64,000 nt of DNA, from assembly GCA_036378675.1 (NCBI GenBank), contig DASUWA010000058.1, positions 1 to 64,000 on the forward strand. The letters run 5' to 3'. The notes below the pieces were generated by a model, which saw nothing but the letters and a program-made list of their open reading frames with translations, was not told where the DNA came from and did not search any database. The stretch comes from Acidimicrobiales bacterium. Its GTDB lineage: Bacteria; Actinomycetota; Acidimicrobiia; Acidimicrobiales; Palsa-688. Positions within the stretch are counted from its first letter, which is position 1, and the number at the start of each line of letters is the position of its first letter. The translations under genes and the position numbers were made by a program. Below are positions 52,797 to 63,188 of the stretch, piece after piece.

Positions 52797-53865
52797 AGGC
52801 TCCGAGGCTTAACGTCGCGGCCCGGGCCTGACTGGCAAGCCAGGCGATGCTGTCGGGGTAGCCGCCCGCGTCGAAGCCATCGTTCCCCATCGCACCCCCG
52901 ACGTAACGCGCGTAGACGCCTTCAAGGATGCACGCGAGCTTCCAGTAGGCGAATGCCACGTAGAAGTCGATCCGCCCTATGTCCCGGCCGCTCACCTGGG
53001 TGTATTGCTTGGTCAGCTCGTCTCTGGTGATGAACCCGGAGGCCGTTGTGGGGGACCCTCCAAGCACGGAACGCTCGCCCGGCTCGGGCCAGTAGACGAG
53101 CAGCTGCCCGACGTCGGCGAGCGGGTCGCCGAGGGTGCACAGCTCCCAGTCGAGCACCGCCAGCATTTCCCCATCGGAGGAGACGATGCAGTTGTCGAGC
53201 CGGTAGTCACCGTGGACGATCGTTGCGGGACCCTGCTCGGGAATCCTGGCGCTGAGGAAGTCGTGGATCTCGACCACGTCGGCGAGCGTCGTCCCTCCGC
53301 GTGATTCGTTCGCGGCCCGGTAGTTGGCGTACCACCGCTTCAGCTGCCGCGCGATATATCCCTCGGTGCGGCCGAGATCTCCCAGGCCGACGGCCGCGGG
53401 ATCGACGGAGTGGATCTGGGCCAGGGTGTCTATCAAGGACAGGCTCACCTTTCGGCGGGCATCGGCGTCCAGATTCTGCTGAGCGATCTCGGCGGTGCGG
53501 GCGATTATGCCGTCGACGAATCCCATTACATAAAAAGGAGCCCCGTTGACGGCCTCGTCCGTGCACAGCCCTAGAGCGGGCGGCACCGGCACTCCGGCAG
53601 GGCCCAACGCGGAGATGATCTTGAATTCCCGGCTCATGTCGTGCGCGGTAGGCAGGATGTGCCCAGTCGGTGGCCGGCGCAGCACGTAGCGGTGGGCTGC
53701 GGAGTCATCTACCTCGAACGTGAGGTTCGATCGCCCTCCTGCGACGAGACTGAACGTGAGAGGCGGCACCGCCCCGGGCACGTTGTCCTCGAACCAGGCG
53801 GTGACCTTCGGCACGTCGATACCGGCCGTAGCCTGGGTACCCTCGGAGGCAGCAGGGTGATTCAT
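52795..53865 (-). CDS. Phosphotransferase-family protein (ACAD10/aminoglycoside phosphotransferase-like)
   Basis: 356 aa from the ATG at 53865; longer in-frame starts run into the promoter of the divergent thioredoxin gene. The APH fold is clear: GGRSNLTFEV as the P-loop equivalent, YVLRRPPTG, catalytic VHGDYRLDNCIV (HGD-x4-N) and LDWELCTLGDPLADVG with the metal-binding Asp. Homologues of this subgroup (ACAD10/11 N-terminal-like) phosphorylate hydroxyacyl-CoA intermediates; in an actinobacterium a macrolide or unknown substrate is equally possible. Confidence 0.88.
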   Translation of the reverse strand: MNHPAASEGTQATAGIDVPKVTAWFEDNVPGAVPPLTFSLVAGGRSNLTFEVDDSAAHRYVLRRPPTGHILPTAHDMSREFKIISALGPAGVPVPPALGLCTDEAVNGAPFYVMGFVDGIIARTAEIAQQNLDADARRKVSLSLIDTLAQIHSVDPAAVGLGDLGRTEGYIARQLKRWYANYRAANESRGGTTLADVVEIHDFLSARIPEQGPATIVHGDYRLDNCIVSSDGEMLAVLDWELCTLGDPLADVGQLLVYWPEPGERSVLGGSPTTASGFITRDELTKQYTQVSGRDIGRIDFYVAFAYWKLACILEGVYARYVGGAMGNDGFDAGGYPDSIAWLASQARAATLSLGA

Positions 53866-53927
53866 GCCCTGAAAACTAACCTGCGCCCGCCACGCGGCAC
53901 AGTTTGCGACACCCGGAGGATCGCAGA

Positions 53928-54656
53928 ATGGCAATCGACGTAACAGATGCCACTTTCGAGACCGACGTGCTGGAACGGTCCACGACCGCCACGGTCGTGA
54001 TCGACCTGTGGGCCGACTGGTGCGGTCCGTGCCGCGTGCTCGGACCGATCCTCGAGAAGGTCGTCGGCGAGACGGCCGGGGTGGACCTGGTCAAGATCGA
54101 CGTAGACGCCAACCCGCGATCAGCCGCGACCTTCCAGGTTCAGTCGATCCCGGCGGTGTACGCGATACGTGACCGGAAGGTCGTTGACAGCTTTGTCGGA
54201 GCACTTCCAGAGCCGGCCGTTCGGCAGTGGATCGCCGGACTGACCCGTCCCCCGAGCGAAGTGGACCGGTTGGTGGCCGCCGGCGACGAGGCGTCGCTCC
54301 GCAAGGCGCTTGAACTTGAACCGGCCAACGAGAAGGCGGTGATGGCGTTGGCGACCCTCCTGATCGACGGCGGTGCGGCCGGGGAGGATTCGCGGGAGGA
54401 GGCGCTGTCGATTCTCGCTCGCCTTCCGGAGACTCCAGAGACCCGCCGGCTAGCGGCACAGGCACGGCTTGGGTCCGAGCTCGCATCCGCAGAGTCGAAC
54501 GGGGACGGCGTCGAAGCCAAGCTGGACGCGCTTCTCGAGAAGGTCAGGGACGACGACGGCGCAAGGCAGGAGTTCGTGGATCTTCTCGAGGTGCTCGGAC
54601 CCGACGATCCTCGAACCGCTTCCTACCGCAGGGCGCTCACCGCGAAGTTGTTCTGA
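53928..54656 (+). CDS. Thioredoxin-TPR fusion protein (CnoX/YbbN-like)
   Basis: 242 aa from the ATG at 53928, with CGGAGGA just upstream. An N-terminal thioredoxin fold (about 1-110) has the active site WCGPC at 31-35 in WADWCGPCR. Residues about 120-240 are helical TPR-like repeats. This is the layout of the YbbN/CnoX chaperedoxins, which protect substrates from over-oxidation and hand them to chaperones. Here the CGPC motif is intact, so redox activity is retained. It is divergent from the phosphotransferase gene. Confidence 0.9.
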   Translation: MAIDVTDATFETDVLERSTTATVVIDLWADWCGPCRVLGPILEKVVGETAGVDLVKIDVDANPRSAATFQVQSIPAVYAIRDRKVVDSFVGALPEPAVRQWIAGLTRPPSEVDRLVAAGDEASLRKALELEPANEKAVMALATLLIDGGAAGEDSREEALSILARLPETPETRRLAAQARLGSELASAESNGDGVEAKLDALLEKVRDDDGARQEFVDLLEVLGPDDPRTASYRRALTAKLF

Positions 54657-54725
54657 GCTGTTCCGAACCGTTCCGAACCAAACCGCAGCCGGTCGGGACT
54701 GAATGGCGCACTAGGGTCGCCGGAC

Positions 54726-55556
54726 GTGTTGTTGGAGCTGGGCGACCGGGCTTTCGATTTGACCTCGCGGTCTCTCGTCATGGGAATCCTGAACCGGACG
54801 CCGGACTCGTTCTATGACCGCGGCTTGTATTGGGACATGGACGCGTTCTACCGCCGCGCCGAGCAGCTGGTGGCAGAGGGCGCTGACATTCTCGACGTGG
54901 GAGGCGTGAAGGCCGGTCCAGGACCGGAGGTCACAGAAGCAGAGGAGCTCGATCGGGTCGTTCCCGCAGTCGCCGCTCTAAGTCAACGCTTCGACGTTCC
55001 GCTGTCCGTGGACACGTGGCGGGCCGCGGTAGCCGGCGAGTCTTTCCGAGCCGGCGCGGTCATGGGTAACGACATCAGCGGCTTTGCCGACCCCGGCTAT
55101 CTCCGCGTCGCGTCGGACGCCGGCGCGGCGGTGGTGGCGACGCACATCCGGCTCAGGCCGAGAGTCGCGGACCCTGAGCCCCATTACACCGACGTTGTCG
55201 CCGAGGTGTCCGAGTTCCTCGTGCAGCGTGCCAAGACTGCGCGCGACGAGGGCATACCCGACTCGCGGATCGTCCTCGACGCAGGACTCGATCTCGGCAA
55301 GACCGCCGCGCAATCGGTCGAGTTGCTCAGAGCGTCTGATCGCCTCACGGCCCTCGGTTGGCCGGTCCTTCTTTCTGCGTCCAACAAGACGTTTCTCGGA
55401 GTCGAGTTCGACCTGGAAATCGGCGACCGGTGGGAGGCGACCCTCGCTGCTCATGCTTTGGGTGTCAGCCTGGGTTGCCGCATCCTTCGTGCCCACGATG
55501 TTCGAGCGGCCCGCCGGGTGTGCGACACCATTGCAGCGGTACTCGAAGCCCGATGA
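54726..55556 (+). CDS. folP2: Dihydropteroate synthase homologue, FolP2-like
   Basis: 276 aa with a pterin-binding TIM barrel: MGILNRTPDSFYDRG, AEGADILDVGG, the SVDTW loop, GNDISGFADPG and the late LLSASNKTFLG strand. The usual sulfonamide-site loop (D-x-GGxSTRPG) reads DVGGVKAGPGPEV, as in mycobacterial FolP2, which is not a proven dihydropteroate synthase. It may act in another pterin or phosphoglycerate reaction. The stop overlaps the holA start as ATGA. The GTG start is at 54726. Confidence 0.87.
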   Translation: MLLELGDRAFDLTSRSLVMGILNRTPDSFYDRGLYWDMDAFYRRAEQLVAEGADILDVGGVKAGPGPEVTEAEELDRVVPAVAALSQRFDVPLSVDTWRAAVAGESFRAGAVMGNDISGFADPGYLRVASDAGAAVVATHIRLRPRVADPEPHYTDVVAEVSEFLVQRAKTARDEGIPDSRIVLDAGLDLGKTAAQSVELLRASDRLTALGWPVLLSASNKTFLGVEFDLEIGDRWEATLAAHALGVSLGCRILRAHDVRAARRVCDTIAAVLEAR

Positions 55557-56563
55557 CTACGCCGACTCTGCTTTCGTTCCCGGTGGTCCTAGTCGATGGA
55601 GATGATCCTTCTCTCATCAGTGAAGCTCTGGCCGGGATGATGCGCGAGCTCGTCGGGGATGCCGACCGGGACCTGGTGGTAGAGGACTACCGGGGGGACA
55701 ACGTCGACCTGGCGGCGGTGGCAGACAGCTGCGCGACTCCGCCGTTTCTTTCCGACCGTCGCGTAGTGGTCGTTCGTGACGTGGGGCGTTACTCCACCGA
55801 TGAGGTGGCTCCTCTTATCGCCTACCTCGAGGACCCGTTGCCGTCGACGGTGCTGGTTCTCGGTGCGGGGGAGGGAAGCATCGCCCCCAAGCTGGTCGCC
55901 GCGATCAAGGCCAAGGGCCACGTCCAATCCACGAAGGTCGCGCCCAGGGAGGCAGCAGACTGGGTGAGGGCTCGGCTGCGATCGGCTCCGGTGCGACTCG
56001 ACGCGTCCGCGGAACGACTCGTTCTCGATCACCTCGGCGAGGACCTCGGGCGGCTCGGCTCGCTGCTGGATGTCTTGGCATCGGCTTATGGCGAGGGCGA
56101 GCGAGTCGATGCTGGCGCCGTCGCTCCCTACCTTGGCGAAGCGGGATCGATCGCTCCGTGGGACCTCACCGACGCGATCGATGCGGGACGCACCGAAGAC
56201 GCCCTGAAGAACCTTCACCGGCTTCTCGGGTCCGGTGAGCGCCACCCGCTCGTCGTGCTTGCGATACTCCACCGGCATCTGCAGTCGCTGCTGAAGGTCG
56301 ACAGCCCTTCAATACGCACGGAGGCACAGGCCGCTGAGGCGATGGGGATCGCCAAGGGGCGCAGTACGTTTCCCGCCAAGAAGGCGCTGAACGCCGCTCA
56401 GCGATGGGGGTCTGCCGGCATCGCTGATGGAATCGGCCTCGTCGCTCGAGCCGAGCTCGACCTCAAAGGCGCAAGCTCCTGGTCGCCCGAGGCGACCCTC
56501 GAAGTCCTCGTTGCCAGGTTGTGCTTCCGCGCGCGGTCGGGGCGGGCGTCGGGCGCCCGCTGA
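55553..56563 (+). CDS. holA: DNA polymerase III delta subunit
   Basis: 336 aa from the ATG at 55553, coupled by ATGA to the preceding stop. The family pattern is present: VVLVDGDDPSLISEAL, the LSDRRVVVVRDVG strand, VLVLGAGEGSIAPKL (degenerate P-loop), and LDHLGEDLGRLGSLLDVLA plus a late HPLVVLAILHRHLQSLL segment. It opens the beta clamp during clamp loading. rpsT lies next to holA, as is common in bacteria. Confidence 0.93.
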   Translation: MTTPTLLSFPVVLVDGDDPSLISEALAGMMRELVGDADRDLVVEDYRGDNVDLAAVADSCATPPFLSDRRVVVVRDVGRYSTDEVAPLIAYLEDPLPSTVLVLGAGEGSIAPKLVAAIKAKGHVQSTKVAPREAADWVRARLRSAPVRLDASAERLVLDHLGEDLGRLGSLLDVLASAYGEGERVDAGAVAPYLGEAGSIAPWDLTDAIDAGRTEDALKNLHRLLGSGERHPLVVLAILHRHLQSLLKVDSPSIRTEAQAAEAMGIAKGRSTFPAKKALNAAQRWGSAGIADGIGLVARAELDLKGASSWSPEATLEVLVARLCFRARSGRASGAR

Positions 56564-56568
56564 GCTCC

Positions 56569-57453
56569 GTGGATCTCACCGCTCTCGACTATTTGGCTGC
56601 GGCGGGAGCCGCGGGCGCAGCCGGAGCGATCAACGCGCTTGCCGGGGGCGGAACGCTCGTGTCGTTTCCGACACTGGTAGCACTCGGGGTCGCTCCCGTT
56701 TCCTCCAACGTGACCAACACCGTGGCCCTGGTCCCCGGATACCTCGGTGGCAGCTGGGCGCAGCGCGACGAGCTTTTGCCCCAGCTGAAAAGGACTCGGC
56801 TGCTCAGCGCTGTGAGCATCGCGGGGGGACTGGCGGGATCGATCCTTTTGGTGAGTCTGTCCGAGCATGCGTTCCGCGAGGCAGTGCCGTACCTCATCCT
56901 GCTGTCGTCTGTCTTGCTGCTCGCGCAGGATCGGGTTCGGCGCCTCGCGGGGACTCACGACGAGGACGAGGCGCTCCACGCTCCCGAAGTTGTCGACGTC
57001 TCAGGACGCGCCGCCGGGCCGCCGGGGGTGGACGCGGGGCCCGGCACGGGGGCAGTCGCACCGGACGTGACCGCGTCCACCCGCCGCGAGGGCGGACCAA
57101 AAATGCGGCCTGCCCTGGTGATATTGGTGTTCGCCGGCGCAGTGTACGGCGGCTTTTTCGGGGCCGGTCTGGGAATCATGCTTTTGGCCATTCTCGGCAT
57201 ATTCACCACCGAAAGCCTGACCTCGTCCAACGCCCTGAAGCAGGGGCTGTCATTCCTCATCAATGTGGTCGCGGCGGTTTTCTTCGCATTCTCGGGCCAC
57301 GTTCTGTGGTCGCTCGTTCCGGTGATGGCCGTCGCGAGCATCGCCGGCGGCTTCCTCGGAGGGCGGTTTGTTAGCCGGATAAGCGGTGAGTTGTTGCGGC
57401 GCTTGGTCGTGATCGCCGGGGTCGGAGTGGCGATCGCTTTTTGGGTCGGATAG
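56569..57453 (+). CDS. TauE/SafE-family permease
   Basis: 294 aa from the GTG at 56569; a GTG at 56521 overlaps holA and is less likely. About eight hydrophobic helices with the family signature NALAGGGTLVSFPTLVALG and a duplicated counterpart GAVYGGFFGAGLGIMLLAILG. A hydrophilic Gly/Pro/Asp loop (about 135-175) separates the halves. It is a membrane exporter of sulfite, sulfoacetate or similar anions; the substrate is not known. It is convergent with rpsT. Confidence 0.9.
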   Translation: MDLTALDYLAAAGAAGAAGAINALAGGGTLVSFPTLVALGVAPVSSNVTNTVALVPGYLGGSWAQRDELLPQLKRTRLLSAVSIAGGLAGSILLVSLSEHAFREAVPYLILLSSVLLLAQDRVRRLAGTHDEDEALHAPEVVDVSGRAAGPPGVDAGPGTGAVAPDVTASTRREGGPKMRPALVILVFAGAVYGGFFGAGLGIMLLAILGIFTTESLTSSNALKQGLSFLINVVAAVFFAFSGHVLWSLVPVMAVASIAGGFLGGRFVSRISGELLRRLVVIAGVGVAIAFWVG

Positions 57454-57459
57454 CGCCGG

Positions 57460-57747
57460 CTACTCGCCCGAGCCGGCTTCCGGGCCGCCAGTCAAGGCGT
57501 TGATCCGCCGAACGAGCCGCGACTTACGGTTCGCAGCCTGATTCTTGTGGATGATCCCGCGTGCGGCGGCCTTGTCCAGGCGCTTCACAGCAACACGCAG
57601 ATCCTCCGCCGCGGTCTCAGCGCCAGAACTGGCGGAGGCGACGGCCTTCTTGATGCGGGTCTTGACCTCTGACTTGGCTGCCTTGTTGCGAAGGCGTGCT
57701 TTCTCGTTGGTCAGGTTGCGCTTGATCTGGCTCTTTATGTTGGCCAC
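57460..57747 (-). CDS. rpsT: 30S ribosomal protein S20
   Basis: 95 aa, basic, three-helix protein with the standard start [26 protein letters not shown] and the C-terminal [15 protein letters not shown] motif. It binds 16S rRNA in the 30S body. Confidence 0.98.
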   Translation of the reverse strand: MANIKSQIKRNLTNEKARLRNKAAKSEVKTRIKKAVASASSGAETAAEDLRVAVKRLDKAAARGIIHKNQAANRKSRLVRRINALTGGPEAGSGE

Positions 57748-57795
57748 GGGGGGTTCCTACCACTCGACTCGGGAACCCGGAGATGTTAGCAGCGA

Positions 57796-58224
57796 TCAGA
57801 CTTGGAACCAGTCGCTCCAGAGCGTCGGCTCGCCGCCGGACTCGAACGAGAGTCGGACCACTCCGTGGGCTATGCCGTCGAACCCGAACGAGCCGTCCGC
57901 CACGGCCTTTACCAGGGCCACCTCCGAGCCTTCGAGGTGAAGGACCGCCCTCGCGAACTCGCTCCCGTGGACGGTCCCACGAAGGATTGTGTCCGATGCG
58001 CCGACCGAGACTTGCAGGTCGATGGTCGTTGCGCCCGTCTTGAACTTCAGGAGGTGCGCACCCGCGGGGTCGCCGCGCTCGACGAGAGAGTCGGACACCA
58101 GTTCGGCAACTGGGCCGCTCGCCCTCTGGGAAAAAGCATCCCGGGCGCGCTTGATCGCGCCTTCGGGCACGGGATCCAGGCCGCCTTGTCGCCGCGGGTC
58201 GTCGTCTTCCATCGATCCGCCCAT
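57796..58224 (-). CDS. 142-aa protein with a helical motif and beta-rich C-terminus, divergent from the sigma factor
   Basis: The N-terminal third contains PVPEGAIKRARDAFSQR, a degenerate form of the PFDxVPxxLVxAAKR motif found in the proteins at 21584 and 59696. The rest is beta-rich: LLKFKTGATTIDLQV, ILRGTVHG, FGFDGIAHGVVRLSF and WSDWFQV. This plan resembles small actinobacterial proteins that I associate with ECF-like sigma factor genes, where a helix with an AAK-type motif precedes a beta-sandwich. It is divergent from the sigma gene with a 562-bp gap. A role in sigma control is inference; no anti-sigma zinc motif is visible. Confidence 0.72.
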   Translation of the reverse strand: MGGSMEDDDPRRQGGLDPVPEGAIKRARDAFSQRASGPVAELVSDSLVERGDPAGAHLLKFKTGATTIDLQVSVGASDTILRGTVHGSEFARAVLHLEGSEVALVKAVADGSFGFDGIAHGVVRLSFESGGEPTLWSDWFQV

Positions 58225-58786
58225 CAGAAAACCACGCTAGAGAACTTCATGACCCACTATCAGGTTTCCCTGTCCAACGTCCTTTGGCAAGCACCGTCCG
58301 CCGGCGCATTCTTCCCAATGTATTTAAATTAGCCCCTTTCCCCCGGAATGTATCAAATAGTACTGTCCGCCCCCGAGGGGAAGGGGCGCAGGTTGGCGGT
58401 ACTGAAATCTCGGATTGACGCGATTGTCCCTTGTGGAAGGGATTTGCGCGTAGCAGAGTGTTTTGGGCAAATCTTCTGTTTTAGCGTGAGGGGCTGAAAC
58501 GACGACATGAGGGCGCTTGGGCTGAGGCGATGCGCGCGAGGGGCCGCGCGGGATCCGGGGCACCCGTGGAGCTCACCGGTCTCGATGAAGAAATGAGCGG
58601 ACTTGGGTATCAAATGGCCGATTGCGGCCTCGTTGGTCCGTGTCCGACGAGGGGTATTGGGCGCGAGCTCATTTCTGGTCTTTCTCGTCTGACCGAAAGT
58701 TCATGTTCCGTTGCTTTCAGCAAGCTCCGGATACAGAGTGACAAATACCGGTTTGGGGTTGATTGGGCGAAGGGGCCAGTACATCG
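58225..58786. other. 562-bp divergent intergenic region upstream of the sigma factor
   Basis: No gene is supported. GCCCCTTTCCCC (58332-58343) and GGGGAAGGGGC (58377-58387) form an imperfect inverted repeat. On the minus strand TTGATA and GCTAAT occur 17 bp apart in the same segment, which would suit the promoter of the 57796-58224 gene, but this is an eye match only. Confidence 0.55.
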
Positions 58787-59506
58787 ATGACGGTTCAATC
58801 CAGCGCAGCGCTTGGGGGGCAATTTCTGGACGGCGGAACCGGTGGCTTAGCCGCTGAACAGGGCTTTTCCGCCGCTGACAATCCGGCTACCAGCCGGGTA
58901 GAACGGAGACGCCGCGCTCGCGGGTTAGACGCTCGACAGGAGGTCGGGAGTTTGGTCGAACAGGCAGCGGTAGGAAGTCAGGACGCGTGGAACGCGCTGG
59001 TCGACCGCTTCGCGTCGACGGTCTGGGCGATCGCCCGCGGGCACCGGTTGAACCCTCACGACGCCGCCGACGTCTTCCAAACGACATGGCTGCGCCTGGT
59101 CGAACATCTCGACAGGATCGAGCACCCCGAACGGGTTGGCGCCTGGCTTGCTACCACGGCCCGCCACGAGTCGCTGCGGGTGCTGCGCGTCGGAGGGCGG
59201 CAGCTCCCGAACGGGGCGGATTTCGACACAATCGCAGACGATCGTGTCGATCGCGCACCCGACTCCGATCTCATCTCCGCCGAACAGAGCGAACTGCTCA
59301 ACCAGTTGGTTGAGCTCCTTCCCATTCGTTCTCAGACGCTGTTGCGTCTGCTGAGCGCCGATTCACCCCTCAGCTACAAGGACATCAGCGAGGCGCTGTC
59401 AATGCCTATCGGGAGCATCGGGCCTACCCGGGCCCGGGCGCTCGAGCAGCTTCGCCGTCTGGCCGCCGCCTCCGGTATCAATCTCGAAGACGTATTTACC
59501 GGCTGA
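58787..59506 (+). CDS. ECF-like (sigma-70 family) RNA polymerase sigma factor
   Basis: 239 aa from the ATG at 58787; a TTG at 58763 could add eight residues. A non-conserved extension of about 55 residues precedes region 2 (AWNALVDRFASTVWAIARGHRLNPHDAADVFQTTWLRL, about 65-110) and region 4 (LPIRSQTLLRLLSADSPLSYKDISEALSMPIGSIGPTRARALEQL, about 180-230). This is the group with short linkers and no region 1.1 or 3. It has no adjacent classical anti-sigma gene. The flanking small proteins at 57796 and 59696 share a motif and are the candidate partners. The sequence between regions 2 and 4 is 'VLRVGGRQ' rich and short. Confidence 0.9.
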   Translation: MTVQSSAALGGQFLDGGTGGLAAEQGFSAADNPATSRVERRRRARGLDARQEVGSLVEQAAVGSQDAWNALVDRFASTVWAIARGHRLNPHDAADVFQTTWLRLVEHLDRIEHPERVGAWLATTARHESLRVLRVGGRQLPNGADFDTIADDRVDRAPDSDLISAEQSELLNQLVELLPIRSQTLLRLLSADSPLSYKDISEALSMPIGSIGPTRARALEQLRRLAAASGINLEDVFTG

Positions 59507-59695
59507 TTCCTGAATCTTTATAGACGGCTAGGGTCAATCCCGGCCGCACAAAACAAAAGCCCAACCGGCTGCCTGATATGGATAGGCAGGGCAATTGTCA
59601 CGTTCAGAAATCACGTCACCACAATCCGAAGTATTTCTCGCCGGTGTCGAATCTCCTTATAAGTCGATGGAGTCTCTGCAGGGGGATGGGACACG

Positions 59696-59977
59696 ATGAA
59701 ACGGCCAGATCCCTTACCGTTCGGCGCCTCGCGAGGCAGGGGCCGACGCCGCACCGCGCCGCTCCAGCCGTTCGACACGGTCCCGCCCGAACTCGTGGAG
59801 GCCGCCAAAAGGTTGTTCGAGCAGCGCCATCAAACCGGCCCGCAAACCCGGGGGCCGAAGGCTGAGCCGAGCGCGGGGCCGGTTGCATCGGAAGAGGGTC
59901 CCAACGAGACGGGGCGTTTCCACCTTCGGCAGAAGAGCCTGACGTTCTCGGCGAGGAGGTGGAAGCTTTCCTGGTAA
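59696..59977 (+). CDS. 93-aa protein with PFDxVPxxLVxAAKR motif downstream of the sigma factor
   Basis: The ATG at 59696 lies 189 bp after the sigma factor, same strand. The N-terminus is Arg-rich, then QPFDTVPPELVEAAKRLF at about 24-41, matching the 68-aa protein at 21584 over some 18 residues. A Gly/Pro-rich centre and a C-terminus RQKSLTFSARRWKLSW follow, and the stop comes 6 bp before a 9-bp tandem repeat. It may be a shortened version of the larger 57796-58224 protein, lacking the beta domain. It is proposed as a partner of the sigma factor by position only. Confidence 0.65.
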   Translation: MKRPDPLPFGASRGRGRRRTAPLQPFDTVPPELVEAAKRLFEQRHQTGPQTRGPKAEPSAGPVASEEGPNETGRFHLRQKSLTFSARRWKLSW

Positions 59978-59983
59978 CCCCCG

Positions 59984-60019
59984 CCCGCCGAGCCCGCCGA
60001 GCCCGCCGAGCCCGCCGAG
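59984..60019 (+). repeat. Four tandem copies of a 9-bp unit
   Basis: GCCCGCCGA repeated exactly four times directly after the stop codon of the 93-aa gene and 25 bp before the stop of the acyltransferase on the opposite strand. In the frame of the upstream protein it would encode Pro-Ala-Glu repeats; its close position could mark a recent shortening of that gene. Confidence 0.85.
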
Positions 60020-60044
60020 CACAACCGACCCCTGAGCTCCCCTT

Positions 60045-60611
60045 TCAGCCGCCCTGGATGACCCGGGCCGGTATCCCGACGGCGGTGGCCCCGCCGGGGA
60101 CGTCGCAGACCACGACGGCGTTGGCACCGATCAATGCTTTGTCTCCCACCGTCACCGGCCCGAGGATTTTGGCGCCCGCTCCGATGAACACATCGTCGCC
60201 AATCACCGGACGGCGCTCGCCGCGATAGTCCCAACCGACGGTCACACCCTGATGGACCTGACAGTTCGCGCCGATCGACTCGGCGGAAAGGATCGTCGCC
60301 TGGCCGTGGGAGATGAACAGACCCGGCCCGATCGGGGTGTCGCCCAGGTCGAGCCCCGGGACCGTCTTCCACCAGCGAGCTGCCATCCGGCCGGCGAGCG
60401 CGCCGAGGGGATTGCCGGCCGCGAGACGGTGGTAGAAAACCCCGCGGAACTCCGGGAAGGCGTACAGCAGACGGGCGAGCATTCGCGACCGATCGTCGAC
60501 CCAGAGAAGCTCGGCCCATCGGTCGACGTCGGCGTCGATCACGTCACGCTGGTCGGTGAGCTTGTAGGCACCGAGCAGCGGGAGCGATGCAAGCGCCCTG
60601 ACCCCTTCCAT
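60045..60611 (-). CDS. Serine O-acetyltransferase-like hexapeptide acyltransferase
   Basis: 188 aa from an ATG at 60611; an alternative longer version to 60770 lacks an evident ribosome-binding site and overlaps the cytidylate-kinase-like gene. The C-terminal two thirds is a left-handed beta-helix: GPGLFISHGQATIL, NCQVHQGVTVGWDYRGERRPVIGDDVFIGAGAKILGPVTVGD and ALIGANAVVVCDVPGGATAVGIPARVI. It matches CysE-type enzymes in order but has a shorter helical N-terminus, so a different alcohol or amine acceptor is possible. Confidence 0.8.
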   Translation of the reverse strand: MEGVRALASLPLLGAYKLTDQRDVIDADVDRWAELLWVDDRSRMLARLLYAFPEFRGVFYHRLAAGNPLGALAGRMAARWWKTVPGLDLGDTPIGPGLFISHGQATILSAESIGANCQVHQGVTVGWDYRGERRPVIGDDVFIGAGAKILGPVTVGDKALIGANAVVVCDVPGGATAVGIPARVIQGG

Positions 60612-60678
60612 TTGAACGAGGAGCCACGCGGCCAGCCGCTCGAGCCGCGGTCGCGCGCCCGGGCCATGCGGACGTTCG

Positions 60679-61344
60679 CTAGACAGCAGATCCCTCGAAG
60701 AACTTGCCCGCCGCGAGCGATATGACCTCGACGGCCGGCTCGATGCCGAAAACCGTCGGATCGATAACAAGGTGGTACAGGGAGCAGTCGGCCGGATCGA
60801 CCCTGTAAAGCCGCTTCACGAAGAGGGTGCGGGCCTTGTCGGTCTCCGCCTGGCGCTGCCTCGCGGCCTCTACGTCGAGGTGCTCGAACTGCGCAGCCCA
60901 GGCGACCCTTCTGTCAACCGGGCCATCCAACCGGACGTGGAACGTCTTCGGTCGATCCCTCAGAGCTATGGCTCCGGCCCTGCCCAGGATGACCGCCGGC
61001 TCGCCGGCGGCGACGTGGCGCAACGCTTCCTCGACAGTGACTCGAATGTTCTCGTCGTCGTCGATGATCGGATCAGGTGCCATCATCGCTCCGACGCTGG
61101 CCGCCCTGGCGAAGTAGCTGAGAAAACGACCCGCGGGCGCGATCTCCCGTTCCCCCTCGCACAGGCTTTCCCGCGAAGCAGACCTTGCCTCCTCTCGCGC
61201 GACGTCCTGGGACATGTCGGCCGATATGAGCCGATCAACGAAAGGCAACCCGAGAACCTCGGACAGCCGGGGCGCGATGACACTGCCACCGGTTCCGTAG
61301 GTGGCCGATACCGTGACCACCGGCTCGAAGCCGCTCCGAGTCAT
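60679..61344 (-). CDS. Cytidylate kinase-like protein
   Basis: 221 aa. An N-terminal P-loop-like VTVSATYGTGGSVIAPRLSEVLG and a central RDRPKTFHVRLDGP match the cytidylate kinase-like (Cytidylate_kin2) family rather than canonical CMP kinase. The first glycine-rich loop is altered (ATYGTGGS rather than GxxGxGKS), so kinase activity is uncertain. It ends within the start region of the acyltransferase on the same strand and is divergent from lepA with 59 bp between starts. Confidence 0.82.
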   Translation of the reverse strand: MTRSGFEPVVTVSATYGTGGSVIAPRLSEVLGLPFVDRLISADMSQDVAREEARSASRESLCEGEREIAPAGRFLSYFARAASVGAMMAPDPIIDDDENIRVTVEEALRHVAAGEPAVILGRAGAIALRDRPKTFHVRLDGPVDRRVAWAAQFEHLDVEAARQRQAETDKARTLFVKRLYRVDPADCSLYHLVIDPTVFGIEPAVEVISLAAGKFFEGSAV

Positions 61345-61403
61345 CGGTCACACCCTAGGTGTTCCGGCCCTCGAGTTGCGGTTGGGCCACACTGGAAGGC
61401 CTC

Positions 61404-63188
<1,785 letters not shown>

